From: Planctomycetota bacterium
Lineage (GTDB): Bacteria > Planctomycetota > UBA8742 > UBA2392
Length of the DNA: 64,000 nucleotides
Direction of reading: 5' to 3'
Assembly: GCA_020638675.1 (NCBI GenBank)
Contig: JACKID010000001.1
Span: 2,666,001 to 2,730,000 of the forward strand
Position 1 is the stretch's first letter. Every line of letters begins with the position of its first letter. Both the position numbers and the translations under genes were made by a program. Below, piece after piece: positions 35,682-42,093 of this stretch. A model generated the notes under the pieces. It was not told the origin of the DNA. It worked only from the letters and a program-made list of their open reading frames with translations, and did not search any database.

Positions 35682-36290
35682 ATGACCAACCCACCGATAA
35701 CGGCCGCGGCCATCATCCTGGCGGCGGGAGACTCCTCGCGCATGGGCAGGCCCAAAGCGCTGCTGGACTGGCACGGCAAGCCGCTGATCGAGCACGTACT
35801 GGCAACCGCGCGCGAAGGCGGCTGCAGCAAGTTCTTCGTGATCGCGGGCAAGGATGCGGACGCCATCAAGGCCGGTGCGAAGCTCGACGGCGTGACGCTG
35901 CTGGTCAACAAGGCGCCCGAGCGCGGGCAATACACCAGCACGCAGCTCGGCATGGAGAATCTCGATTTCAGCACCGACTGCTGCATCATCTGGCCGGTCG
36001 ATTGCCCGTTGATCAAGCCAGCGGACGTCAGTGCACTGATCCAGCGCTACGCCGAAACACGCGCCAGCCTGATGCGCATCTTCATGCCGGTCCACAAGGG
36101 TGAGCGTGGGCACCCGATGCTGGTGGACATCGGCTTCCGCCAGCCGTTCATGGAGCTTCAGCCCGGCGAAACCGCGCGCAAGGTCATTGAAGACAACCAC
36201 ACGCAGGTAATGGAAGTTCCTAGCGACAACCCCGGCGTGCTGGTCGACATCGACACGCCCGAGGAATACGAAGCGGCGCGTGGCGCCTAG
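35682..36290 (+). CDS. MobA-like NTP transferase (molybdenum cofactor nucleotidyltransferase family)
   Basis: 202 aa from ATG 35682. The NTP-transferase signature is IILAAGDSSRMGRPKALLDW, followed by VDCPLIKPADVSALI (metal-binding DxP region) and RGHPMLVDIGF. This matches the MocA/MobA-like subgroup, which attaches CMP or GMP to molybdopterin for xanthine dehydrogenase-type enzymes. The next gene is an XdhC, which inserts sulfurated cofactor into the same enzymes, supporting this role. The stop codon lies inside a heptad repeat. Confidence 0.85.
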   Translation: MTNPPITAAAIILAAGDSSRMGRPKALLDWHGKPLIEHVLATAREGGCSKFFVIAGKDADAIKAGAKLDGVTLLVNKAPERGQYTSTQLGMENLDFSTDCCIIWPVDCPLIKPADVSALIQRYAETRASLMRIFMPVHKGERGHPMLVDIGFRQPFMELQPGETARKVIEDNHTQVMEVPSDNPGVLVDIDTPEEYEAARGA

Positions 36291-36357
36291 CTGTTGGCTG
36301 TTAGCGATTAGCTGCTAGCTTCAGCGACGAAAGGCCTTTGGCCAATCGCTAACAGCT
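36288..36357. repeat. Heptad dyad repeat between the MobA-like and xdhC genes
   Basis: Left arm 7-mers are TAGCTGT, TGGCTGT, TAGCGAT, TAGCTGC, TAGCTTC; right arm 7-mers are AATCGCT and AACAGCT. GCTGTTAGCGATT (36297-36309) and AATCGCTAACAGC (36344-36356) pair perfectly (13 bp). The first unit supplies the stop codon of the upstream gene, and xdhC starts 7 bp after the last unit. It could fold into a long hairpin in the mRNA between the two genes. Confidence 0.8.
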
Positions 36358-36363
36358 GACTCC

Positions 36364-37161
36364 ATGCTTCATGATGTGTTCAACCGCGCCGCTGAGCTTG
36401 TCCGGACCAACCGGAGGTTCGCGCTTGTTCACCTCGTGCGCGTGAAGGGCTCCAGCCCCGGCAAGTCCGGCTTCAAGCTGCTGGTCATGCAGGATGGACA
36501 GACCGTCGGCACCATCGGCGGCGGCGACGCGGAACGCCAGATGATTGCACAGGCGCGCGAAGCCATCGCCGAAGGCCGCGGGCGCAGCGTCTCCTACGAG
36601 CTCAGCACCCGCCCGGGAAACCTCGTCAAATCCCTCTGCGGCGGAACCAACGAAGTCTTCATCGAGGTAATCATGGAAAAGCCATGCCTGCTGTTGCTGG
36701 GCGGCGGCCACGTTTCGCGCGCCGTCGCGCAGCTCTGCGCCATGCTGGAGTACCCGTTCGTGGTGCTGGATGACCGCGCCGAGTACGCCAGGCCGGAAGA
36801 CTTCCCCGGCGCGCTCGACGTCGTCTGCACGCGCGGCACTGAATACTTGACACGTAAAGACCTGCCGCGGTTCACGCACGTGGTGGGGCTGGGCTACGAC
36901 GCCGAGTTCGATCTCGACGGGCTTGTGCCAGCACTCAAAGTGTTCGGCAATGACGTCCACTTCGGCACCATCGGCAGCAAACCCAAGTTCGCAAAAATGT
37001 CCGAAGCAGCCGCCGAGCGCGGCGCGGGTGAAGCGTGGTCGCGTGTAAAATGCCCCGTCGGAATGAGCATCGGTGCACAGACACCGGCCGAGATTGCAGT
37101 ATCGATTCTGGCGGACGTCGTCGCTTCACTTCCCGGGCGCGAAAGCCACGGCTGGAAATAG
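36364..37161 (+). CDS. XdhC family protein (molybdenum cofactor chaperone)
   Basis: 265 aa with both XdhC domains: the N-terminal VHLVRVKGSSPGKSGFKLLV, then TVGTIGGGDAERQ (XdhC_CoxI), and the C-terminal Rossmann part LLLLGGGHVSRAVAQLCAML, VVLDDRAEYARPEDFP, FGTIGSKPKFAKM and CPVGMSIGAQTPAEIAVSI. XdhC binds molybdopterin cofactor, promotes its sulfuration and delivers it to xanthine dehydrogenase-type molybdenum hydroxylases. No hydroxylase gene is in the window. Since this genome may use selenium (gene at 289), a selenium-dependent hydroxylase is possible but unproven. Confidence 0.92.
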   Translation: MLHDVFNRAAELVRTNRRFALVHLVRVKGSSPGKSGFKLLVMQDGQTVGTIGGGDAERQMIAQAREAIAEGRGRSVSYELSTRPGNLVKSLCGGTNEVFIEVIMEKPCLLLLGGGHVSRAVAQLCAMLEYPFVVLDDRAEYARPEDFPGALDVVCTRGTEYLTRKDLPRFTHVVGLGYDAEFDLDGLVPALKVFGNDVHFGTIGSKPKFAKMSEAAAERGAGEAWSRVKCPVGMSIGAQTPAEIAVSILADVVASLPGRESHGWK

Positions 37162-37163
37162 CT

Positions 37164-37874
37164 TCAGGCGTTCTTCTTGCCAGTGGTCAGCTTGCGGTTG
37201 ACCTCGCGTTTCACCAGCGCCGGCAGTTTCGCGTCGTGCTGTTTCAGGAACGCGCGCACAGGCTTCGGGTCCACCTGCGACAGCACACGCAGCGCCCAGC
37301 TCAGCGCCTTGTGCACCATCACGTGCTCATCCCCCACAGCCATCTCGCAGATCATGATCGTGCGGGGCGCATCACCGCGGCCGCCGCGGGATGCCAGATT
37401 GAGCGGCACACTGCTGACCAGCGCCGCGCGCCGCCACCACGGATCGCGCGAGCGCGCCCAGCGTTTGATGTCGGCGTCTTTCAGCACACCTTCACGCCAC
37501 TTCTTGCCGCTGATGCCGCAGGCGAAACCGTCGACGCTAGCCCAATTGTCGATCCCCTCTCCGAGCTTCTCGACGTCGCCCGCGCTCAGCGCGGCGAAGC
37601 ACGGTTTGTGCCCCTCAACGATCTCATATGCGGCCTGCCGGCCCTCAAGCGTGTTGCGGGCAATGATCGCGAACGCCAGCTTGAGAACGTCGGCAGCGGA
37701 CTCCGCCTTCACGCGCTTGCGCACGTCGCGCACGATGGCGCGCATGTCCGCGGCATAGACGCCCAGGTTTTCCTGTTTGCTGGGAAAGTAGTTCCGGGTT
37801 GCTTCCTGCCGCTCTCGGTCAGTGCACGCGCGCAAACGCCCGATCACTTCGTCGGCAAGCTCGTTGACGTTCAT
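37164..37874 (-). CDS. DNA alkylation repair protein (AlkD-like)
   Basis: 236 aa of ALK-type HEAT-like repeats. Visible landmarks are RNYFPSKQENLGVYAADMRAIV, LAFAIIARNTLEGRQAAYEIV, and the catalytic region GIDNWASVDGFACGISG, where the Asp and Trp of the 'NWAxxDxxc' motif sit; RSRDPWWRRAALVSSVPL follows. AlkD-type enzymes excise 3- and 7-alkylpurines. Start ATG 37874 overlaps the stop of the upstream gene by 4 bases, so the two are co-translated. Convergent with xdhC (2-bp gap). Confidence 0.85.
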   Translation of the reverse strand: MNVNELADEVIGRLRACTDRERQEATRNYFPSKQENLGVYAADMRAIVRDVRKRVKAESAADVLKLAFAIIARNTLEGRQAAYEIVEGHKPCFAALSAGDVEKLGEGIDNWASVDGFACGISGKKWREGVLKDADIKRWARSRDPWWRRAALVSSVPLNLASRGGRGDAPRTIMICEMAVGDEHVMVHKALSWALRVLSQVDPKPVRAFLKQHDAKLPALVKREVNRKLTTGKKNA

Positions 37875-38329
37875 TTGCGGGTCAACTCGCGCAGAATGGA
37901 AGTCAACCGGTTCCACGCGCACAGCATCTCGGTAAGGCGCTCGCGGTCATCGACCTGTGAGGGCAGGGTGTTGTTCACGAAGTCCAGCGCCAGCGTGAGA
38001 CCCATGCTGAACAGTCGCGGCGGCACTTCTTCGCCCCGGCTGATCTCGACCGCGTAGTTGCAGAACTCCTCGTCATAGTTGCAGTTGATCGTGCGCATGA
38101 TGAAGCTGGCGAGCAGGCTCTGCATTTTCTCGCGAGCCTCGCCGCCGAGGTCGCCAACCACGGCCGGCGCGCCCTCGCTCTTCATGGCCTCGTTCACCAT
38201 TCGAACCAGCTCACTGACCTCCTTGAGAAGGTGGTTGATGCTGTGGCGGATCGCGTCCACCTGCGGGGCATCGAACTGCAAAACGCTGGCAAGTGCGTCA
38301 AAACGCGCCTTCGGCGACAACTGCTCCAT
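37871..38329 (-). CDS. Hypothetical all-helical protein
   Basis: 152 aa from ATG 38329 (GTG 38332 is also possible). Predicted almost wholly helical: ARFDALASVLQFDAPQVDAI, VSELVRMVNEAMKS, SLLASFIMRTINCNYDEEFC. The layout loosely resembles globin-sensor or protoglobin folds, but no proximal His is convincing. It is translationally coupled to the AlkD-like gene. Function unknown. Confidence 0.55.
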   Translation of the reverse strand: MEQLSPKARFDALASVLQFDAPQVDAIRHSINHLLKEVSELVRMVNEAMKSEGAPAVVGDLGGEAREKMQSLLASFIMRTINCNYDEEFCNYAVEISRGEEVPPRLFSMGLTLALDFVNNTLPSQVDDRERLTEMLCAWNRLTSILRELTRK

Positions 38330-38345
38330 CACGCCCCCAGACAGT

Positions 38346-38837
38346 CTAGAAAAGCGGCACCTTCACCATGCGTGCCTTGAGAATCGCGTCGACGCCCAGG
38401 TAGCGCCCGGCCGCAGCCACGGCAAGCGTCAGCGAAATCAGGATCATGGGGATTTCCCATGAGTTGAAGTCATACCCGGCGGCAATGAAGCCGATCAGCG
38501 CCATCAGCGCGATCGCGATGCCGCTGACGCGAGTCACCGCACCTGCCAGCATCATTGCGCCGAACAGGAGCTCGGCCAGCACAATCAACCACTGGAACAG
38601 CAGCGTGTTCTCGTTGGCAGCGTCCACGAACGTGACCGAGAACCAGCCCGGCGGGTTCAGTGTCTTGATCAGGTCGTTGAGCGGGTACTGGTCGGTTTTC
38701 AGCCAGCCTTCGCCAAGCTTGGCCAGTCCAAGCTTCAGCCACCAGTAGCCCACGTACAGACGCATGGGCAACAGCACGGCCGTGGCCGTTGTCGGCCCGG
38801 AAAGGAAGGCAGGGACACGCCTGGTCTCTTCCGCCAT
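38346..38837 (-). CDS. DoxX family membrane protein
   Basis: 163 aa with four membrane helices (about 18-38, 80-100, 103-122, 127-147). PMRLYVGYWWLKLGLAKLGEGW is the DoxX/TQO-small first-helix motif, and LIVLAELLFGAMMLAGAVTRVSG the second. Members include the membrane subunit of archaeal thiosulfate:quinone oxidoreductase and many proteins of unknown role. It lies 16 bp upstream of the helical-protein gene and 21 bp downstream of znuB on the same strand. Confidence 0.82.
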   Translation of the reverse strand: MAEETRRVPAFLSGPTTATAVLLPMRLYVGYWWLKLGLAKLGEGWLKTDQYPLNDLIKTLNPPGWFSVTFVDAANENTLLFQWLIVLAELLFGAMMLAGAVTRVSGIAIALMALIGFIAAGYDFNSWEIPMILISLTLAVAAAGRYLGVDAILKARMVKVPLF

Positions 38838-38858
38838 TCCATAAGTCTACGCCACGGC

Positions 38859-39692
38859 TCAGGCTTCCGCCACATGATGGCCAATGAACGGGCGCAGCAC
38901 CTGACTGACAATGAAGCAAAGAACCGCCGTGACCACGATGGCGGGCGCGGGCGCGAGCCCCAGGAAATCCCCGGCGAACAGCCCGGTGAGCCCCGAAATG
39001 ATCGCGACAATCATCGAGCCTATGAACATGCCCCGCACGCTGCGGGCGATGTTGCGGCTGGCGGCCGCCGGCACGATCAGCAGCGCGTTGACCATCAGCA
39101 GCCCGACGGCCCGCACGCTCAGGCTGACCACAAGCCCCAGCAGCACAATCAGCAGAAACTCGTAGCGCGCGACAGACACGCGGCGCGCCTGCGCCAAGGG
39201 GCGCGAGACAGCCAGCAGCAGAAAGCGGTTCGAGAACAGGACGATCACCAGCAGCGAAATCGTGGCGTTGAACAGCAGCATCCAGAAGTCGCTCCAGCCC
39301 AGCAGGCTCGGCTGCCCGAACAGGTAGCTGTGCAGGTCAGCGTAGCCCTTCTGGTACTCGTACAGCAGAAAGCCAGCAGCCAGCGAGCCGGCCATCGCCA
39401 CACCCAGCAGCGTGTCCAGCGCGAGCGTCGTGAACTGCCGCAGCGACGCGATGACCAGCGCCACCATCACGCCCATCAGCACCATCGTGATCACAGGGTT
39501 GCCGAGCCCGAGCAGCAGCCCAAGCGCGACTCCGGCCAGTGTGCTGTGCGCGACCGCATCGCTGAAGAAGGCCATGCGGCTGCTGATCACGATCGGGCTC
39601 AGCACGCCCGACGCGATCGAAACACACACCACGCTGAGCAGAATCGGAAGCTGCCAGTCGTTGGTGAAGTAGTTGGCGATGACGTCGAACAT
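38859..39692 (-). CDS. znuB: Zinc/manganese ABC transporter permease
   Basis: 277 aa from ATG 39692; a longer upstream start would translate through a repeat. It is an ABC-3 family permease with 8-9 membrane helices. The family region VISSRMAFFSDAVAHSTLAGVALGLLLG is clear, with SLSVRAVGLLMVNALLIVPAAASRNIA near the C-terminus. It carries Zn2+ through the inner membrane with ZnuC and ZnuA. A heptad dyad repeat (39698-39779) separates it from znuC. Confidence 0.92.
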   Translation of the reverse strand: MFDVIANYFTNDWQLPILLSVVCVSIASGVLSPIVISSRMAFFSDAVAHSTLAGVALGLLLGLGNPVITMVLMGVMVALVIASLRQFTTLALDTLLGVAMAGSLAAGFLLYEYQKGYADLHSYLFGQPSLLGWSDFWMLLFNATISLLVIVLFSNRFLLLAVSRPLAQARRVSVARYEFLLIVLLGLVVSLSVRAVGLLMVNALLIVPAAASRNIARSVRGMFIGSMIVAIISGLTGLFAGDFLGLAPAPAIVVTAVLCFIVSQVLRPFIGHHVAEA

Positions 39693-39697
39693 AGTCA

Positions 39698-39779
39698 GTG
39701 TTGGTGCTTGGGGCTCGGTGTGTGGTGTTTGGACTCTGTGTTGTTTCCAAACACCAAACACCTAACACCAAACACCTAG
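39698..39779. repeat. Heptad dyad repeat between znuC and znuB
   Basis: Left arm 7-mers: GTGTTGG, TGCTTGG, GGCTCGG, TGTGTGG, TGTTTGG (39698-39732). Right arm: CCAAACA, CCAAACA, CCTAACA, CCAAACA, CCTAG (39747-39779). The arms pair (TGTTTGG with CCAAACA) around a 14-base spacer. On the minus strand the right arm contains the znuC stop codon (39776-39778). It could form a long hairpin within the znu mRNA. Confidence 0.85.
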
Positions 39780-40495
39780 TGGTGATGATGGTGCCCGTAC
39801 ACGGCTTTGTGCCCGCCGAACACCTCGGCGATGCGCTCGGCCGTCAGGAGATCCTTGGCGTCGCCGACACACTTCAGCGACTGGTTCAGGCACACGACCT
39901 GGTCCGTCAGGTCCGACACGACGCTCAGGTCGTGACTGACCAGCACGGCCGTGGCGTTGTGCTCGCGCACCTGCTGCGTGATCAGGTCGTTGAACGTGGC
40001 CTCGCCCTCGATGTCGACGCCGGCCGCGGGCTCGTCCAGCAGCAGCAGCTCCGGCTGATCCTGCAGGGCGCTCGCCAGCATCACGCGCTGCAACTCGCCG
40101 CCCGACAGACCGCCGAGATGTGCGCGCGCCAGCTTGCGTGCACCAACAGCATCGAGCAGCTCAAGCACCCGCTTCTTCACCCGCGAGGCGACGCCGAATG
40201 CAACCGGGCGCTTCTGCAGCGTCAGGGCCATGAACTCCATGACGTTCATCGGCAGCGTGCGATCGTACTGAAGGCGCTGTGGCACGTAGCCGATTCGCCC
40301 GTTGATCCGCACGCGCCCGTCGTACTTGACGAGCCCGAGGATCGCGCGCAGCAGCGTCGTCTTGCCCGCGCCGTTCGGCCCGATCAGCGCGATCAGCTTG
40401 CCGCGCGGCAGCTCCAGGCTGACGTCGTCCACGAGTTTGCGCCCGCCGGCCGTGACGGTGACATGCTCGCAAACCAGCAGTGGATCAGTCGCCAA
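39776..40495 (-). CDS. znuC: Zinc ABC transporter ATP-binding protein
   Basis: 239 aa. Walker A is IGPNGAGKTTLLRAIL; ABC signature LGGLSGGELQRVMLASAL; Walker B LLLLDEPAAGVD; switch His in VLVSHDLSVV. It powers ZnuB. The C-terminus is VYGHHHHH, a natural run of five histidines that may bind metal. It overlaps the 3' end of znuA by 11 bases, so the two are co-translated. Confidence 0.93.
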   Translation of the reverse strand: MATDPLLVCEHVTVTAGGRKLVDDVSLELPRGKLIALIGPNGAGKTTLLRAILGLVKYDGRVRINGRIGYVPQRLQYDRTLPMNVMEFMALTLQKRPVAFGVASRVKKRVLELLDAVGARKLARAHLGGLSGGELQRVMLASALQDQPELLLLDEPAAGVDIEGEATFNDLITQQVREHNATAVLVSHDLSVVSDLTDQVVCLNQSLKCVGDAKDLLTAERIAEVFGGHKAVYGHHHHH

Positions 40496-41435
40496 GGGTC
40501 TTCAGCACCGTCTCTAGGTTCTTGCGCAACACAGCCTGCAAGGCATCCGGCGCGGGCTTGCCTACGCCGAACGGATCCAGCACCGCCAGCGGCAAGCCGC
40601 TGCTTTCGGCGATGGCGCGCGAGGCCGCGTCGTCAAAGCCGGGCTCCATGAAGATCGCGTCGGCTTTGCCTTCCTTTAGTATGGTCTCAATCTCCCGCCG
40701 CTCCGCGATAGTCGGGTTGCTGCCCGGCGTGCGCTGGATGACGCCGACCTGCGTCAGCCCGAACTCGCGCGCTAAGTATGGGAACGCGTCGTGATTTGAA
40801 ACAAAGCGCCGCTTCTTGAGTTGCTTGAGTTTAGGCTCGTATTCGGCGTGCAGCGCAAGCAGGGACTCCTTCAGCACAGTCACACGCTTCGTGTACTCCG
40901 CCGCATGCGAGCTGTCGGCATCTCCCATCGCCTTCGCGATCGCTTCGGCCTGCTTGATGGCGCCGTCCACGCTCAGCCAGACGTGCGGGTTGTGTTCCCC
41001 GTGTTCGTGCTCGTGCTCATGAGCATGCCCGTGATCGTGATCTTCGTGCTCGTCCTCTTCTTCTGAGGTCAGCAGCCAGCTCTCCTCGATCCCGGCCGAG
41101 CAGTCGATCAGTTTTACCTTCGCGTCACCGGCTAGCTTCGGTGCGTCCCATGGCTCCAATTCGAGTCCGTTGATCAGCAGCAGGTGCGAAGCCTGCAGGC
41201 GGCGCCGGTCGCTGATGCTCGGCTGCCAGGCGTGCGGGCTGCTGCCTTCGGCGATCAGCATCTCGACCTTCGCGTCGTCGCCCGCGATGGCCATCGCCAG
41301 GCTGGCAAGATGCGGTGTGCTTGCCATCACGCGCAGAGTTTCACCGGGCTGCAGCGTTCTGGCTTCATTGCCACCGCCGCACGCGGCCAGTATGACCGCA
41401 ATAGCTGTTATCAGGCTGACTTTGGGCAACTTCAC
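40485..41435 (-). CDS. znuA: Zinc-binding lipoprotein of the Znu ABC transporter
   Basis: 316 aa with signal peptide and lipobox LAAC. Cluster A-1 (ZnuA-like) solute-binding fold: LRVMASTPHLASLAMAIAG, EGSSPHAWQPSISD (Zn His), HNPHVWLSVDGAIKQA (second His), VSNHDAFPYLAREFGL (third His). Residues about 130-150 are a His/Glu/Asp-rich loop (EHEDHDHGHAHEHEHEHGEH), the zinc-sensing insertion typical of ZnuA. It captures Zn2+ in the periplasm. A perfect 7-1-7 palindrome 55 bp upstream is a likely Zur operator. Confidence 0.93.
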   Translation of the reverse strand: MKLPKVSLITAIAVILAACGGGNEARTLQPGETLRVMASTPHLASLAMAIAGDDAKVEMLIAEGSSPHAWQPSISDRRRLQASHLLLINGLELEPWDAPKLAGDAKVKLIDCSAGIEESWLLTSEEEDEHEDHDHGHAHEHEHEHGEHNPHVWLSVDGAIKQAEAIAKAMGDADSSHAAEYTKRVTVLKESLLALHAEYEPKLKQLKKRRFVSNHDAFPYLAREFGLTQVGVIQRTPGSNPTIAERREIETILKEGKADAIFMEPGFDDAASRAIAESSGLPLAVLDPFGVGKPAPDALQAVLRKNLETVLKTLGD

Positions 41436-41489
41436 TGCGGTCTTCCTCTCAGTTTCCGGCGCGAGATGGTAAGGCCAGCAGTTAGCTTA

Positions 41490-41504
41490 TGCAAGTGACT
41501 TGCA
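41490..41504. promoter_or_regulatory. Perfect 7-1-7 palindrome, predicted Zur operator for znuACB
   Basis: TGCAAGT-G-ACTTGCA is a perfect 7-1-7 inverted repeat, the architecture bound by Fur-family dimers. It lies 55 bp upstream of the znuA start in the znu/feo divergent gap. Its sequence differs from Fur boxes, as expected for Zur. Confidence 0.6.
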
Positions 41505-41563
41505 AGATGATTCCCGTGTTTCCCGAAACCCCTCCGTTGCGCCACCCGTCCTCCAATTTATAT

Positions 41564-41578
41564 TGAGAATGAGTTTCA
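41564..41578. promoter_or_regulatory. Fur box upstream of the feo operon
   Basis: TGAGAATGAGTTTCA agrees with the E. coli-type Fur consensus TGATAATGATTATCA at 12 of 15 positions and is centred 43 bp before the feoA start. Fe2+-loaded Fur would repress feo when iron is plentiful. Confidence 0.65.
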
Positions 41579-41613
41579 AGACTAGTGGCACGCGGGTGCC
41601 ACCCGGATCGAAG

Positions 41614-41856
41614 ATGAAAACGCAACTGCCAAGCGCCCCACTCTCCACCTTCACGCCGCACGACGGCGAACTCGAAGTGGTCGAAGTCCACGACAACGAC
41701 GGAAACGTCAAACGCATGTGCGAGCTCGGCATCTGCCCGGGCAAACGCGTCAGCATCGTGCGACAGGGTGACCCGGCCATCCTCAGTGTAGGCGAATCCC
41801 GTTTCGCCCTTTCCGGTGAACTACTCACGCGGGTGTACGTTCGGCCGATCGCCTGA
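41614..41856 (+). CDS. feoA: FeoA-domain protein 1
   Basis: 80 aa from ATG 41614; an upstream frame is open but crosses the Fur box. SH3-like FeoA pattern: LEVVEVHDNDGNVKRMCELGICPGKRVSIVRQGDPAILSVGESRFALS, with the usual 'RlxelGlxpGxxvxvlxxg' core. FeoA is a small cytosolic partner of the ferrous transporter FeoB. A short 5' UTR hairpin (GGCAC/GTGCC, 41587-41600) lies between the Fur box and the start. A second FeoA follows 6 bp later. Confidence 0.85.
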   Translation: MKTQLPSAPLSTFTPHDGELEVVEVHDNDGNVKRMCELGICPGKRVSIVRQGDPAILSVGESRFALSGELLTRVYVRPIA

Positions 41857-41862
41857 GCAGCC

Positions 41863-42093
41863 ATGTCCAGCCAGACACTCGACAAGCTTCCCATCGGCGC
41901 TTCCGCCACGGTTCTCGACGTGGCCGGTGAGCCCGCCCTGCAGCAACGCCTGCTGGAAATGGGAGTGCTGCCCGGCGTGCAGGTCAGCATCGTGCGCTTC
42001 GCCCCCCTGGGCGACCCGATTGAAATCAAGGTGATGGGCTACAGCCTCAGCCTGCGGAAGTCCGAAGCCGCGCACGTAACGGTGAGCGCATGA
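41863..42093 (+). CDS. feoA: FeoA-domain protein 2
   Basis: 76 aa. A clearer FeoA than its neighbour: TLDKLPIGASATVLDVAG, LQQRLLEMGVLPGVQVSIVR, APLGDPIEIKVMGYSLSLR. Its stop overlaps the feoB start (ATGA) by 4 bases, so translation is coupled. Tandem feoA genes ahead of feoB occur in several phyla; the two may work as a heteromeric regulator of FeoB. Confidence 0.9.
   Translation: MSSQTLDKLPIGASATVLDVAGEPALQQRLLEMGVLPGVQVSIVRFAPLGDPIEIKVMGYSLSLRKSEAAHVTVSA

Noticed and set aside
36364..37161. Calling the XdhC gene part of a selenium-dependent hydroxylase system
   Set aside because: No yqeB/yqeC-like or hydroxylase gene is visible; kept only as a low-interest inference.
39698..39779. CRISPR-like array
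   Set aside because: Units are 7 bases with no spacers and the arms are inverted; no cas genes nearby.
39776..39800. Engineered His tag or vector contamination at the end of znuC
   Set aside because: The run is five His in mixed CAC/CAT codons, followed by native intergenic repeat; no vector sequence is seen.
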